Source: JBBQYA01 sp031412335 (lineage in GTDB: Bacteria > Bacteroidota > Bacteroidia > Sphingobacteriales > Sphingobacteriaceae). From it: a DNA stretch of 64,000 bases. Numbering within the stretch: the first letter of the stretch is position 1; every line of letters begins with the position of its first letter. Both the position numbers and the translations under genes were made by a program. The notes under the pieces were generated by a model that worked only from the letters and a program-made list of their open reading frames with translations, did no database searches and was not told where the DNA came from. Shown piece by piece: positions 17,573 to 26,728 of this stretch. The stretch is taken from contig JANOCT010000023.1 of assembly GCA_031412335.1 (NCBI GenBank), positions 91,553 through 155,552 on the forward strand, given 5' to 3'.

Positions 17573-19006
17573 TTAACTATTATTATTTGTAAGAACCAAA
17601 CTTGCTGAAAAATTTAACAATTTTTGTTCTTCTAATTTATTGGCAATCAATTGTAAACCAAATGGCAAACCATTGCTGTGTTTACCCAAAGGCAGCGATA
17701 TTGCTGGCAAGCCAGATAACGAAGCCTGAACTGTAAAAATATCTGCCAAGTACATCACAATTGGATCATCAATTTTTTCTCCAATTGCAAAAGCAGTGGT
17801 TGGCGCAGTAGGAAGCAAAATAAAGTCGTAATCTGTTAAAATCTTTATAGTACTATCCCTAATCAGCCTTCTCACTTTTTGCGCCTTTGTATAATATGCA
17901 TCATAATATCCTGCACTTAATACAAATGTTCCCAACATGATCCTCCTTTTCACTTCTGCTCCGAATCCTTCTGTACGAGATTTTTTATAAGTTGTTTCAA
18001 GATCAGTAGCATTTTTGCTACGATAGCCAAAATGAACTCCATCATATCTAGCCAAATTGCTTGAAGCTTCAGCAGTAGTCAAAATATAATAGGTAGGAAC
18101 AACGTATTCAAGCAAATTAAAATCAACTAGCTCTATCGTATGCCCATCATTTTTTAATTGATCAATGGTTTTTTCTAATTGAGCCTTTATTTCTGGATCA
18201 AGACCTTCGCTTTCAAGCGTTTCTCGCAAAACTGCAAATCGATATTTTTCATTCGTTGATAAGTTTTGCGAATATTCAGGAACTTCGTTTTGAATGGCTG
18301 TTCCATCAAATTCGTCTTTTCCTGCAATTACCTCCAAAAGTAAAGCAGCATCTTTAACCGTGTTGGTCAATAATCCAACTTGATCAAATGATGAAGCATA
18401 TGCGATAATACCATACCTAGAAATTCTACCATAGGTAGGCTTCATCCCCACAATACCACAAAAGGATGCTGGTTGACGAACTGAACCACCTGTATCAGTT
18501 CCTAAACTTGCTAAACACATACCAGCTTGAACAGAAACAGCCGAACCACCAGAAGATCCGCCAGAAACTTTAGTAGGATCGAAGGCATTTTTAACCGGAC
18601 CATAGAAAGAGGTTTCGTTGGATGCACCCATGGCAAATTCATCGCAACTAGTTCTACCAATGATGATTGCATCTTCTGCAAGTATTCGTTCTACAACTGT
18701 ACTTGAGTATAAAGAAGTGAAATTATCAAGAATGTGCGATGAAGCTGATATTTTATGATCCTTAAAGCAGATCATATCTTTAATGCTAACAACCATTCCT
18801 GCAAGTTTTCCAGCTGATCCTTCATCCAGTTTTTTCTGAATAATTTCTGCCTGATCTAAAGCTTCTTGAGCATAGACTTCCAGAAAGGCATTAAGATTTT
18901 TTTGTTTTTCAATATTTTCGAGATAGTGCGTAACTATTCCCGTCAACGAAATTTTACGGGAATGTAGCAAATCGCGTACTTCCTGTAACGACTTGAAATT
19001 TTCCAA
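17573..19006 (-). CDS. gatA: Glutamyl-tRNA(Gln) amidotransferase subunit A
   Basis: GatA is the amidase subunit of GatCAB, which converts Glu-tRNA(Gln) to Gln-tRNA(Gln) using ammonia released from glutamine. The amidase signature GGSSGGSAVSVQAG with the following GTDTGGSVRQPASFCG supplies the serines, and the catalytic lysine is in MVVSIKDMICF. Both the N- and C-terminal regions are complete. I prefer the TTG at 19006 (477 residues, beginning like MENFKSLQEV); another TTG at 19033 would add nine residues. gatB and gatC are not in the window. The gene follows tatA by less than 50 bases and probably shares its promoter. Confidence 0.94.
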   Translation of the reverse strand: MENFKSLQEVRDLLHSRKISLTGIVTHYLENIEKQKNLNAFLEVYAQEALDQAEIIQKKLDEGSAGKLAGMVVSIKDMICFKDHKISASSHILDNFTSLYSSTVVERILAEDAIIIGRTSCDEFAMGASNETSFYGPVKNAFDPTKVSGGSSGGSAVSVQAGMCLASLGTDTGGSVRQPASFCGIVGMKPTYGRISRYGIIAYASSFDQVGLLTNTVKDAALLLEVIAGKDEFDGTAIQNEVPEYSQNLSTNEKYRFAVLRETLESEGLDPEIKAQLEKTIDQLKNDGHTIELVDFNLLEYVVPTYYILTTAEASSNLARYDGVHFGYRSKNATDLETTYKKSRTEGFGAEVKRRIMLGTFVLSAGYYDAYYTKAQKVRRLIRDSTIKILTDYDFILLPTAPTTAFAIGEKIDDPIVMYLADIFTVQASLSGLPAISLPLGKHSNGLPFGLQLIANKLEEQKLLNFSASLVLTNNNS

Positions 19007-19049
19007 ATTGAGTTTTATGTACTTTAGGCACAAAGAAAAAAATAATTTT

Positions 19050-19292
19050 TTACTTTTTCTCTTCCGTAGTAGGGTTGGTAGTATTTGTATTATTAGCTGG
19101 AGGATTCTTCATACTATCTTCAATTTCTTTTTGAACACCTGAAGAAGCATCTTTGAATTCACGAATACCTTTTCCAAGGCCTCTCGCTAATTCTGGAATT
19201 TTTTTACCTCCGAATAATAATAATACAACCACCAGAAGCATAATTATTTCTGTAGTTCCCAAATTCATGAATAATAAAGAGTGATCTAACAT
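19050..19292 (-). CDS. tatA: Twin-arginine translocase subunit TatA/TatE
   Basis: The 80-residue protein has a short N-terminal membrane helix (about 13-29), the hinge GGKKIPELARGLGKGIREFK, an amphipathic helix and a polar tail rich in Asn and Thr. This is the normal TatA plan; TatA oligomers form the passage through which TatC-recognised folded proteins cross the inner membrane. No tatC is in the window, as is common when tatA stands alone. A second ATG at residue 9 is possible. It has its own promoter box upstream and is followed closely by gatA. Confidence 0.92.
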   Translation of the reverse strand: MLDHSLLFMNLGTTEIIMLLVVVLLLFGGKKIPELARGLGKGIREFKDASSGVQKEIEDSMKNPPANNTNTTNPTTEEKK

Positions 19293-19315
19293 TTCTTATT
19301 TTAATATGTAACGGT

Positions 19316-19323
19316 CAAAGGTA
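19316..19323 (-). promoter_or_regulatory. -7 box for tatA-gatA (TACCTTTG)
   Basis: Exact TAnnTTTG match on the minus strand, 23 bases upstream of the tatA ATG and in the 57-base gap after the EnvC-like gene. It suggests that tatA and gatA are transcribed apart from the upstream envelope operon. Confidence 0.55.
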
Positions 19324-19349
19324 CGCATTTATATAAAAATGAGTTTCAT

Positions 19350-20630
19350 TTATTTAAACAACCAATTTTGAGGGTCTAATTTGGTCATACCTTTCCAAAT
19401 CTCCAAGTGAACTTCTGTTTGATCTTCAATTGTATCAGTGAATGCAACTCCTATAGCTTGTTTTGTCGTTACTTTATCTCCTCTTTTTACAGAATATGAT
19501 TTCAAGTTTGAATACACAGAAACATATTCTCCATGCCTTACTAAAATAGCAATTTGCCCACCTGGAATGGTAATAATTCCAGTTACCTCACCTGCAAATA
19601 ATGCCCGCACGGTTGCATTTACATTTGTTTTAATATCAACGCCATTGTTTTGTGTAGTAATACCTTTTAATATTGGATGAGGATGCTGACCAAACCCTTC
19701 TGTTATCGTTCCCTTTTCTACTGGCCAAGGCAGTTTTCCCATATTGCTGGCAAAATCGGCCGAAAGTTTAGCAGCTTCAGGAGTTAGATTCAATGCACTT
19801 GAAGCTGAAATTGGTTTAGTTTCTGTTTTAACACCTGGCTTGGTTCCAGCTTTTGCTCTGGCATCTGCTTCTGCTTTTTTTCTAGCTAAATCTATTTCTC
19901 TTCTAATTATATCTTCAATCGCTCTGTTTAATCTGGCTTGAGCAGCTTGTTTTTCTTTTAAGTCTTTTTTAAGTTGCTGCTCTTTACTTTGAAGTACTAC
20001 TGCTATTTTAGTTTTATCTTCTTTTTCCAAACCAAGAGTTTTTTTCTCTTTTTGTTCCTCAGTTAGCAAACCACTTTTTAGTTGTTTCTTGGTTTTAAGT
20101 TCGGTTACTTTAGTACTCAATTGCCCTTGAGTTTGTTCAATATAAAAAGCTTGTTTCTCTCGATAATCACTAAATTGTTGCAGGTATTTTAATCTTTTAT
20201 ATGCTTGATTAAAATCTTTTGCTGCAAATACAAACATCAGTTTATTATATGAACTCTGATTTCGGAATGCGAATAAAACCATCCCTGCATATTCCTTTTT
20301 CAACTTAGTCAATTGACCTTCCAAAAGCCTGATTGTCTGTGTGTTTTGGTTGGTTTGTTTATCAATAACATTTATTTCGCTGTTAATGGTTCCTATCAAT
20401 TGCTCCCGTATTTGTATCTGACGATTTAGTGTTTTTAATTGACTTAATGTTGCAGCTTTATTACGTTGTGTTTCTTTTAAAATCTTAGTTGTTGCAGCAA
20501 TCTCTGAGTTTAACTGTTGTTTTTTACGCTCTAATTCTGATTTGGATTGTGCATACAGATTTACATTCAAACAAAAAAGAAAAAGAAAAATCCCAAGCAC
20601 TCTCATTCCACTAGTTGTTCCTTTTTTCAT
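19350..20630 (-). CDS. EnvC-like murein hydrolase activator (coiled coil + degenerate M23 domain)
   Basis: The 426-residue protein has a signal peptide (about 1-27, ending NLYAQ), a long coiled coil (about 29-255) and a C-terminal LytM/M23 domain (about 300-426). The architecture matches EnvC/NlpD-type proteins, which do not cut peptidoglycan but activate amidases during cell division. The metallopeptidase residues are largely missing here: the first zinc histidine is Asn329 (QNNGVDI), the YxHL histidine is Asn375 (VYSNL) and the first His of HxH is Glu406 (EVHLE), with only Asp332 and His408 kept. This supports an activator rather than an enzyme. Its ATG shares one base with the stop of the DUF4292 gene (TAATG), indicating coupled translation. 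Confidence 0.9.
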   Translation of the reverse strand: MKKGTTSGMRVLGIFLFLFCLNVNLYAQSKSELERKKQQLNSEIAATTKILKETQRNKAATLSQLKTLNRQIQIREQLIGTINSEINVIDKQTNQNTQTIRLLEGQLTKLKKEYAGMVLFAFRNQSSYNKLMFVFAAKDFNQAYKRLKYLQQFSDYREKQAFYIEQTQGQLSTKVTELKTKKQLKSGLLTEEQKEKKTLGLEKEDKTKIAVVLQSKEQQLKKDLKEKQAAQARLNRAIEDIIRREIDLARKKAEADARAKAGTKPGVKTETKPISASSALNLTPEAAKLSADFASNMGKLPWPVEKGTITEGFGQHPHPILKGITTQNNGVDIKTNVNATVRALFAGEVTGIITIPGGQIAILVRHGEYVSVYSNLKSYSVKRGDKVTTKQAIGVAFTDTIEDQTEVHLEIWKGMTKLDPQNWLFK

Positions 20631-21403
20631 TATTTATCTCTTAAATTTTGCGGAATGGTAAACGGAAATTGTAGTTCTTCATTGATAGTAATTCTCGAAT
20701 AACTCAGTTCAAAATTAATCGTTTCGTCTTTATTTATTGATTTGCCTTTTACAAGCTGTGGAAATTTTTGACCATTAACATTCGTAATTTCAGAATAATC
20801 AATGGTTAAATTTTGAGTAGCTTCAGAATTATTAGCTAGCAAACTCAATAAATTAAATGTACTGTTATATCCAGATTTGAAGGTAAAATTGTTGTTTGTG
20901 GCTAATAAATTCAACTTATCATCATTCACAACTTTTAAGTTTCCTGCTGTCAATACCTGTGCCGGCGTATTTCCAACCAAAACAGCCTGCAACGTATTGA
21001 AATCTATATCCGTTTTCACTACTTGTGATAAATAAGAGAAATCCTGAGCAATATATTTTCCATTAATTCTATCTAAAATTTTTATACTATCAGGAGTAAT
21101 AAATGCTCTGGCAACTTCTATTGCTCCTAATGCAGTAACAGATGCCCATATTATTTCGTCTTTTTTAATCCTGAATTGAATGCTAAAACCAGCATTAAGC
21201 TTTTCTGAATCTATATCTGTTTTACTTCTAAAACTCAGGGTTTTAAAATCCAATAAATTAGCTGAGACGCTATCTAAAGTAATAGAACTATTATTAGTTG
21301 TGCTGATTTTATTTTTTTCAGGTTTTAAATCCTTTTTTGTTTTACAAGAAAAAAGGATAATTGAAACAAAAAAAATAGAGAATATATAGGGTATTTTGAT
21401 CAC
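20630..21403 (-). CDS. DUF4292-type lipoprotein
   Basis: An exported protein of the Bacteroidota DUF4292 family, with no proven function; the family is often compared to LolA/LolB-like lipoprotein-binding folds, which is inference here. With the GTG start at 21403 it has 257 residues and a lipoprotein signal, hydrophobic to about residue 19, with cysteine 20 in the lipobox LFSC. Conserved features include FKTLSFRSKTDIDSEKLNAG, a SIQFRIKKDEIIWASVTALG strand pair and the IEVARAFITPDSIKILDRIN stretch. A TTG start at 21445 overlapping the TPR gene is possible but would spoil the signal sequence. It is coupled to the EnvC-like gene downstream and follows the TPR gene by 4 bases. Confidence 0.82.
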   Translation of the reverse strand: MIKIPYIFSIFFVSIILFSCKTKKDLKPEKNKISTTNNSSITLDSVSANLLDFKTLSFRSKTDIDSEKLNAGFSIQFRIKKDEIIWASVTALGAIEVARAFITPDSIKILDRINGKYIAQDFSYLSQVVKTDIDFNTLQAVLVGNTPAQVLTAGNLKVVNDDKLNLLATNNNFTFKSGYNSTFNLLSLLANNSEATQNLTIDYSEITNVNGQKFPQLVKGKSINKDETINFELSYSRITINEELQFPFTIPQNLRDK

Positions 21404-21407
21404 TTGA

Positions 21408-23225
21408 TTAATTAGGTAATTCGGGTATAAATCGTTTTTCAGCAATTTTTTTATTTAGTATATCTGATTTTGCTCCGTAGCTTTTTGCAAGTTCCCATTT
21501 AGCTACTGCACCCGGTACATCGCCTAATTTAAATAAAACATCACCTAAATGTTCAACTACAACACTGCTTTTTTCGCCACCGTTGATCATTGCTTTGTCT
21601 AACCAAATTTTAGCATCAGCATATTTACCTTGCATAAAAAGAATCCAAGCGTAGGTATCTAAAAACGACGAATTATTAGGTTCTAATTCATTAGATCGCC
21701 TTGACATTGATTCCGCTTTGTCTAATTTCTCATTTCGCAATGAAAGATAGTAACTGTAATTATTTAATAAATACTCCTGATTAGGATTTATTTTCAATGA
21801 TTCATCATATGCACTATCAGAAGATGAATATTTTTTTAACTCATTAAATGAATCGCCGAGGTAAGAATAAAGCTGCGATAAAGTTTGCTTATCTTCTGTT
21901 CCGATACTTAAACCGTTTTCTAACATGGTAACAGCCTGCAATGGGTTTTTCAATTGCAGTTGTGCCAATCCATTGTATAAATAAAAAATAGATTGATTTG
22001 GGTGATAGGTTAATGCTTCTTCAGAAAGTTTAACAACTGCAGCGAAATCCATAGTACTTATCAGAATTCTAGAAAGTTGATCCCAAAGAACCACTAATTT
22101 CTTTTCGAACGTAATTGCTTTTTCGTACGATTTTCTGGCATTTATTAAATCATCTGTTTGAAATAGTACATCTCCATATATTGCATGAGCTTTTGCATCC
22201 ATTGGATGAACTCGGGTTAATATTTCTCCTAATTGCAAAGCCTCAGCTTTACTTTCGGGTTGAGTAAGTTTATTGAAATAATTAAATAAAATTCGAACTT
22301 TTGTATCAATATCTAATTCAGATTGCTCAAAAGCAATTTTTAATTCTTCAAATGCTTGTTTATTATCTTTCTTTTCTCGGTAATAATCTGCCATGGCAAG
22401 ATGCGCATATCCATTTTTCGGATCTATTTCTAACGCTTTTTTGTAAGCTTCCAAAGCTTTGTCCTTTAAATTGTTAGCGCTATATAAATCACCCAGCATT
22501 AAATAATACCTAGTTTCTGTTGGATTTTCTTCTATTAATGATTGAAATTCATTTGCTGCTTCTTCAATTTTTCCCATTTTAAGAAAAATCTTTTGTTTGT
22601 TGGAAGCTATTTCTTCATTGATTCCTGTATTCCTTTGAATTTTCTCATACACTTTAATTGCTTCTGCAAATTCTCCATTATAAAAAAGCATCATGGCTTC
22701 GTCCATTGCAAAATCTACGTTTTCAGGTCGCAAAGTTGACAATCGAGCGTAAGTATTTGCCGCATTTTTGTATTCCTTATTTTGCTCATATAAATTGGCC
22801 AATAATTGCAAATACCATTCAAAATCTGGCTTAATTGCTAATGCACTTTTAATTTGCGATAAGGCATCTTTGCTGTTTTGGGTTCGTTGCAAAGCCAAAG
22901 CCTTTTCGTATCTGGCAGCATCACTTAATGGATTAATTTTTATTGCAGAATCCAATAATGATAATTCTTGCTCAATGTTTCCTAATGCTTTTTCTTTGAT
23001 TGCATCAAAATAATATCGACTAAACTGATGTTCCTGATTATAGGTTAAGGAAGTTTTAACAACTTTTTGCTCTTTTTTATTTTTCTTTTTCTGCGCTAGA
23101 GTATCAGAAATAGAGCCTAAAAAAAATATACCAAAAAGTAAAACCGTGAAGCAATTGAATATAATTGAAACACTTTTTTTTGCGTTTCTGGAGTTTTTTA
23201 TTTGTTGTATTGGAAGTAATCTCAA
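21408..23225 (-). CDS. Tetratricopeptide repeat protein, exported
   Basis: The 605-residue protein has an N-terminal signal or anchor (hydrophobic core about 22-42, ending near DTLAQ), a lysine-rich stretch (KKKNKKEQK) and then about 14 TPR units to residue 590, for example YYLMLGDLYSANNLKDKALE with the following helix EAYKKALEIDPKNGYAHLAM. TPR arrays act as protein-protein scaffolds; the partner is unknown. In Cytophagales this gene is commonly found just before the DUF4292 and EnvC-like genes, which suggests a shared envelope process. The gene begins 12 bases after the nucleotidyltransferase gene. Confidence 0.88.
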   Translation of the reverse strand: MRLLPIQQIKNSRNAKKSVSIIFNCFTVLLFGIFFLGSISDTLAQKKKNKKEQKVVKTSLTYNQEHQFSRYYFDAIKEKALGNIEQELSLLDSAIKINPLSDAARYEKALALQRTQNSKDALSQIKSALAIKPDFEWYLQLLANLYEQNKEYKNAANTYARLSTLRPENVDFAMDEAMMLFYNGEFAEAIKVYEKIQRNTGINEEIASNKQKIFLKMGKIEEAANEFQSLIEENPTETRYYLMLGDLYSANNLKDKALEAYKKALEIDPKNGYAHLAMADYYREKKDNKQAFEELKIAFEQSELDIDTKVRILFNYFNKLTQPESKAEALQLGEILTRVHPMDAKAHAIYGDVLFQTDDLINARKSYEKAITFEKKLVVLWDQLSRILISTMDFAAVVKLSEEALTYHPNQSIFYLYNGLAQLQLKNPLQAVTMLENGLSIGTEDKQTLSQLYSYLGDSFNELKKYSSSDSAYDESLKINPNQEYLLNNYSYYLSLRNEKLDKAESMSRRSNELEPNNSSFLDTYAWILFMQGKYADAKIWLDKAMINGGEKSSVVVEHLGDVLFKLGDVPGAVAKWELAKSYGAKSDILNKKIAEKRFIPELPN

Positions 23226-23237
23226 AAGAAAATTTTA

Positions 23238-24242
23238 TTAACCTATTGTTGAATAATCACCGATGCTAAGATTTTTTTTCTCGCCGCGATATGTTGCAAA
23301 GCTACCAATCATAGCATTACTCAAAACAGCATCCATTATGCTTGTGTTTTGCTGAATAATACTATTTTCAATAACGGAATTTTTAATGTTAGTATTGTTA
23401 CCAATTGATGCGTGAGGACCAATAACGGAATTTTCAATCTTAACATTTTCACCAATAAAACAAGGATGAATTACAGTAGAATTTAGCAAAGAAGCTGTTG
23501 CTGAAACCAGATTTTTTTCTTCTTTAATAAACTCTAAAACCCGCTGGTTGGTATAAACCGTTGCATCTTTATTTCCACAGTCAAGCCATTCGGTTACTTT
23601 GCCGGGGAAAAACTTAGTGCCTTTTTGCTTCATGTTTTCCAAGGCATTTGTAAGCTGAAATTCTCCTTTGTCCTTTATATCATTATCCAACAAAAACTTA
23701 ATTTCTTCTCTCAAATAAGCGCCATCTCTGAAATAATAAATACCAATAATGGCCAAATCAGATACAAACTCTTGTGGTTTTTCTACAAAATCAGTTATTT
23801 CATTCGCAGCATTTAATTTTACTACGCCAAAAGCTCGTGGGTCCGCTATTTGCTGTACCCAGATTATTCCTTCCTGTGTGCTATCTAACTGAAAATCTGC
23901 TTTGAAAAGTGTATCAGCAAATGCAACAACTACATTTCCTTCCAAACTTTCCTTAGCACAATAAATGGCATGAGCAGTTCCTAAAGCCTCTTTTTGATAA
24001 TAAATTGTTCCTTTTGCGCCTAATTTTTCAGCAACGGCAATTAAGTTATCCTCTGCTTCTTTTCCAAAATCTCCAATTATATAGGCTATTTCTTCAACCT
24101 GTTGTCCGCAAACTTTTGCAATATCTTCTACCAAACGTTGTACAATTGGTTTTCCGGCAACAGAAATTAAAGGTTTGGGAGTTGTAAGTGTATGAGGGCG
24201 CATCCTTTTGCCCATACCTGCCATCGGTACAATTATTTTCAT
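23238..24242 (-). CDS. Sugar phosphate nucleotidyltransferase with left-handed beta-helix tail
   Basis: The 334-residue protein starts with the nucleotidyltransferase signature IIVPMAGMGKRMRPHTLTTP, followed by KPLISVAGKPIVQRL and the FADTLF metal-site region near residue 110. Residues about 255-334 form hexapeptide repeats (STVIHPCFIGENVKIENSVI and similar), giving a left-handed beta-helix. It would activate a sugar 1-phosphate to an NDP-sugar for surface polysaccharide or lipopolysaccharide. The exact sugar (glucose by UTP or TTP, or GlcNAc) cannot be decided from sequence alone. It lies between dut and the TPR gene and near a flippase gene, consistent with envelope glycan synthesis. Confidence 0.87.
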   Translation of the reverse strand: MKIIVPMAGMGKRMRPHTLTTPKPLISVAGKPIVQRLVEDIAKVCGQQVEEIAYIIGDFGKEAEDNLIAVAEKLGAKGTIYYQKEALGTAHAIYCAKESLEGNVVVAFADTLFKADFQLDSTQEGIIWVQQIADPRAFGVVKLNAANEITDFVEKPQEFVSDLAIIGIYYFRDGAYLREEIKFLLDNDIKDKGEFQLTNALENMKQKGTKFFPGKVTEWLDCGNKDATVYTNQRVLEFIKEEKNLVSATASLLNSTVIHPCFIGENVKIENSVIGPHASIGNNTNIKNSVIENSIIQQNTSIMDAVLSNAMIGSFATYRGEKKNLSIGDYSTIG

Positions 24243-24309
24243 TTTATGGTTGTTCTTTGCTTTTGTTAATGCTGTGCAATTTGCAAAAAAGCCTGTAAAC
24301 TATAACAGA

Positions 24310-24741
24310 TTATTTGCCAGTATGTCCATATCCGCCTTCTCCCCTATCTGTATTGCTTAGTTGTACAGCTAATTCCCATTTAATTTGCTCATGTTTAGAA
24401 AAAATCAATTGTGCAATTCGGTCGCCAGGTTGAATTTTTGCAGTTTCCTTCGATAAATTTATGAGCAATATTTTAATTTCTCCGCGATAATCGGCATCAA
24501 TAGTTCCGGGTGAATTGAGAACAGTTAAACCTGACTTAAGCGCAAGACCGCTTCTTGGTCTTACTTGTGCTTCAAATCCTGCAGGAATTTCAATAAATAA
24601 TCCAGTTGGAATTAAAATTCTCTCAAGCATATTCAATTCAATTTCATCATCCAGATCTGCATAAATATCCATACCAGCAGCAAGCGAAGTTTTATACTCC
24701 GGCAATAAATTCCTTGAATTATTAATAACTTTTACGATCAT
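24310..24741 (-). CDS. dut: Deoxyuridine 5'-triphosphate nucleotidohydrolase (dUTPase)
   Basis: The enzyme hydrolyses dUTP to dUMP and pyrophosphate, keeping uracil out of DNA and feeding thymidylate synthesis. The 143-residue trimeric type is complete with its motifs: AAGMDIYADL near residue 21, PRSGLALK at 62-69, GTIDADYRGE at 79-88, GDRIAQLIF and the C-terminal arm RGEGGYGHTG at 133-142. Its ATG overlaps the flippase stop by four bases (ATGA), so the two are translated together although their functions are unrelated. Confidence 0.97.
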   Translation of the reverse strand: MIVKVINNSRNLLPEYKTSLAAGMDIYADLDDEIELNMLERILIPTGLFIEIPAGFEAQVRPRSGLALKSGLTVLNSPGTIDADYRGEIKILLINLSKETAKIQPGDRIAQLIFSKHEQIKWELAVQLSNTDRGEGGYGHTGK

Positions 24742-26219
24742 TTTTTTATAAATAATTGGCCAGGCTTTTCAATTAGTGTAATTAAAATAATATAGGCAAA
24801 AAACATAAATGATTGTATTGATTGCCTGATTAAACCTGAAAATTGAACATGAGCTAGTATCCATTTTGATGTGAAAAAAAATAGCAACATTAACCCTAAA
24901 TATAACACAGCTTTACCAAGTTTGTATGGAACAGGGAATTTTTTTGCTCCTACAAGCCAGCAAACTACAGCCATTAAAAAATAACAAATAAGTGTTGCGT
25001 AGGCAGAACCTGTGTAGCCATAAATTGGTATCCAAAGTATGTTTAAAAATATGGTAATCGCTGCTCCAAAAAATGCAAAATATGCTCCATATATCGTTTT
25101 TCCAGTTAATTTGAACCAGATAGAAAGATTAAGATAAATACCCAAAAACAAATTTGCTAACAATAAAACCGGAACGACCGGTAGGCCAGATCTGAACGCT
25201 GGACCAATTAAATTTTCAATTAAATTGATATGCAGCATTACACCTAAAAAAATAATGGTGCAGGCAATAATAAAATAATTCATGATGATCCCATACAGAT
25301 TTGTAGCATTATCTTTTTTGAAAACAGAAAAGAAAAAAGGCTCTGCTGCCATTCTAAACGCTTGAATTGCTAAGGTCATGAAAATAGAAAGTTTGTATGC
25401 AGCACTGTAAATACCAACTTGCGATAAATTTTCAGAGGTGGAATAAGGCAATAAATATTTTAATAAAACCCTATCAATGGTTTCGTTTGTCATGCCGGCT
25501 AGCCCTGCTGGTAATAATGGTAAAGAGTAAATAATTATTTTTTTAAATAGAACTTTATCCAAACTAAATCGAAAACTAAATAATTCTCGATAAAGGAATA
25601 GTAAAGTGAAAAAACTAGCCAACAAATTTGAAATAAATACATAACCTACTCGTATTGCTGGATTATAACCAAAAAGAAAAATACTATCAGGATTTATTTT
25701 TTGAATATAAGGACACCAAACAAGAAAATAAAGGTTGAAAAATATATTCAGAAAAATATTAGCCAACTTGATGCTAGCAAATCTTAAAGCCTTATTCTCG
25801 AGCCTGAGTTTTACAAAAGGTATGGCACATATTGAATCTAAAACTAAAATTGCAGCTATATACCATATATATTCTACCTGATTTTGATATGCTAGCCAAA
25901 CTGAAATACCTGGTGAAAAAATAAGCATTAATCCACCAAAAATTAATGAACTCACTAGCACTGATGACAAAATGGTATTGTAAACTTTCTGTGGTTCTTT
26001 GCTATCGGTGCTAAATTTAAAAAAAGCAGTTTCCATTCCATAGAGGAAAAGAATATTAAGAAAAGTAAAAATTGCGTACAACTCGCTAACTACACCATAT
26101 TCATCTGTGAAAAAAATGCGTGTGTAAAGCGGAACCAGCAAATAATTAATCAAGCGGCCAACTATGCTGCTTAATCCATAAATTGCTGTTTGAGATGCCA
26201 GCGCTCGAATATTGCTCAC
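24738..26219 (-). CDS. Polysaccharide/lipid flippase (MATE-like, oligosaccharide flippase family)
   Basis: The 493-residue protein is a polytopic membrane protein with about 14 hydrophobic segments spread over its whole length. It starts NIRALASQTAIYGLSSIVGR, a Wzx/RfbX-like beginning, and has the ARAC-type YTRIFFTDEYGVVSELYAIF stretch near residue 35. Such proteins flip lipid-linked sugars across the inner membrane during O-antigen, capsule or teichoic-type polymer synthesis. The substrate is unknown. The start is GTG at 26219 and overlaps the acylphosphatase stop by four bases; the stop overlaps dut by four bases. No glycosyltransferase cluster is close by. Confidence 0.88.
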   Translation of the reverse strand: MSNIRALASQTAIYGLSSIVGRLINYLLVPLYTRIFFTDEYGVVSELYAIFTFLNILFLYGMETAFFKFSTDSKEPQKVYNTILSSVLVSSLIFGGLMLIFSPGISVWLAYQNQVEYIWYIAAILVLDSICAIPFVKLRLENKALRFASIKLANIFLNIFFNLYFLVWCPYIQKINPDSIFLFGYNPAIRVGYVFISNLLASFFTLLFLYRELFSFRFSLDKVLFKKIIIYSLPLLPAGLAGMTNETIDRVLLKYLLPYSTSENLSQVGIYSAAYKLSIFMTLAIQAFRMAAEPFFFSVFKKDNATNLYGIIMNYFIIACTIIFLGVMLHINLIENLIGPAFRSGLPVVPVLLLANLFLGIYLNLSIWFKLTGKTIYGAYFAFFGAAITIFLNILWIPIYGYTGSAYATLICYFLMAVVCWLVGAKKFPVPYKLGKAVLYLGLMLLFFFTSKWILAHVQFSGLIRQSIQSFMFFAYIILITLIEKPGQLFIKK

Positions 26220-26494
26220 GTAAGGCGTTTTAAAATGATGAAGTTTTTAGCTTCTGGTAACTCCATATCAATCACATCTACCCGTTCAACTTTTGCTCTT
26301 TCGGGACCGGAATTGCAAAAATTAATTAATTCTGAAATTTCAAAATCATCTCCGATCGCGTGTATTCTTACAGAACCGTCAGGCATATTTATAACCGTTC
26401 CTTTTATTCTTAATTGATCGGCAACTGCTTTGGTAGCAGCTCTAAAATTAACTCCTTGAACAATACCAAAAACACTAATTTGAACACTTTTCAT
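26216..26494 (-). CDS. acyP: Acylphosphatase
   Basis: A 92-residue single-domain enzyme that hydrolyses carboxyl-phosphate bonds such as those of acetyl phosphate. The signature FGIVQGVNFR contains the phosphate-binding Arg18, and KGTVINMPDGSV contains the catalytic Asn36. Spacing and length agree with the family. It begins an overlapping run with the flippase and dut genes (GTGA and ATGA junctions). Confidence 0.95.
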   Translation of the reverse strand: MKSVQISVFGIVQGVNFRAATKAVADQLRIKGTVINMPDGSVRIHAIGDDFEISELINFCNSGPERAKVERVDVIDMELPEAKNFIILKRLT

Positions 26495-26625
26495 TCGATT
26501 ATATTTTAATTCTGGTGAAGTTATAGTTAATTAAATTGCTTAATTATTTAATAATACCCATTATTTTTTTCTTAATTTCCTGTCTATTTTAAATCTAAAT
26601 AATTAGTTCTAATTTAGGATTGAGC

Positions 26626-26663
26626 TAAAAAAAGAGACTCCCTTCTTATTCCTGAGGCTCTTA
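26626..26663 (-). terminator. Terminator after the DUF6427-type gene
   Basis: On the minus strand an imperfect nine-base stem (AAGAGCCTC / GAGTCTCTT, one mismatch) with a 13-base loop is followed by a run of T. It lies about 65 bases after the stop of the membrane protein gene and before the acylphosphatase gene. Confidence 0.65.
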
Positions 26664-26728
26664 ATTTCAATTTTTCAATTAATTATCTACAATAATAAAA
26701 AAGTTAACCATTCAGAGTTTTTATAGCG

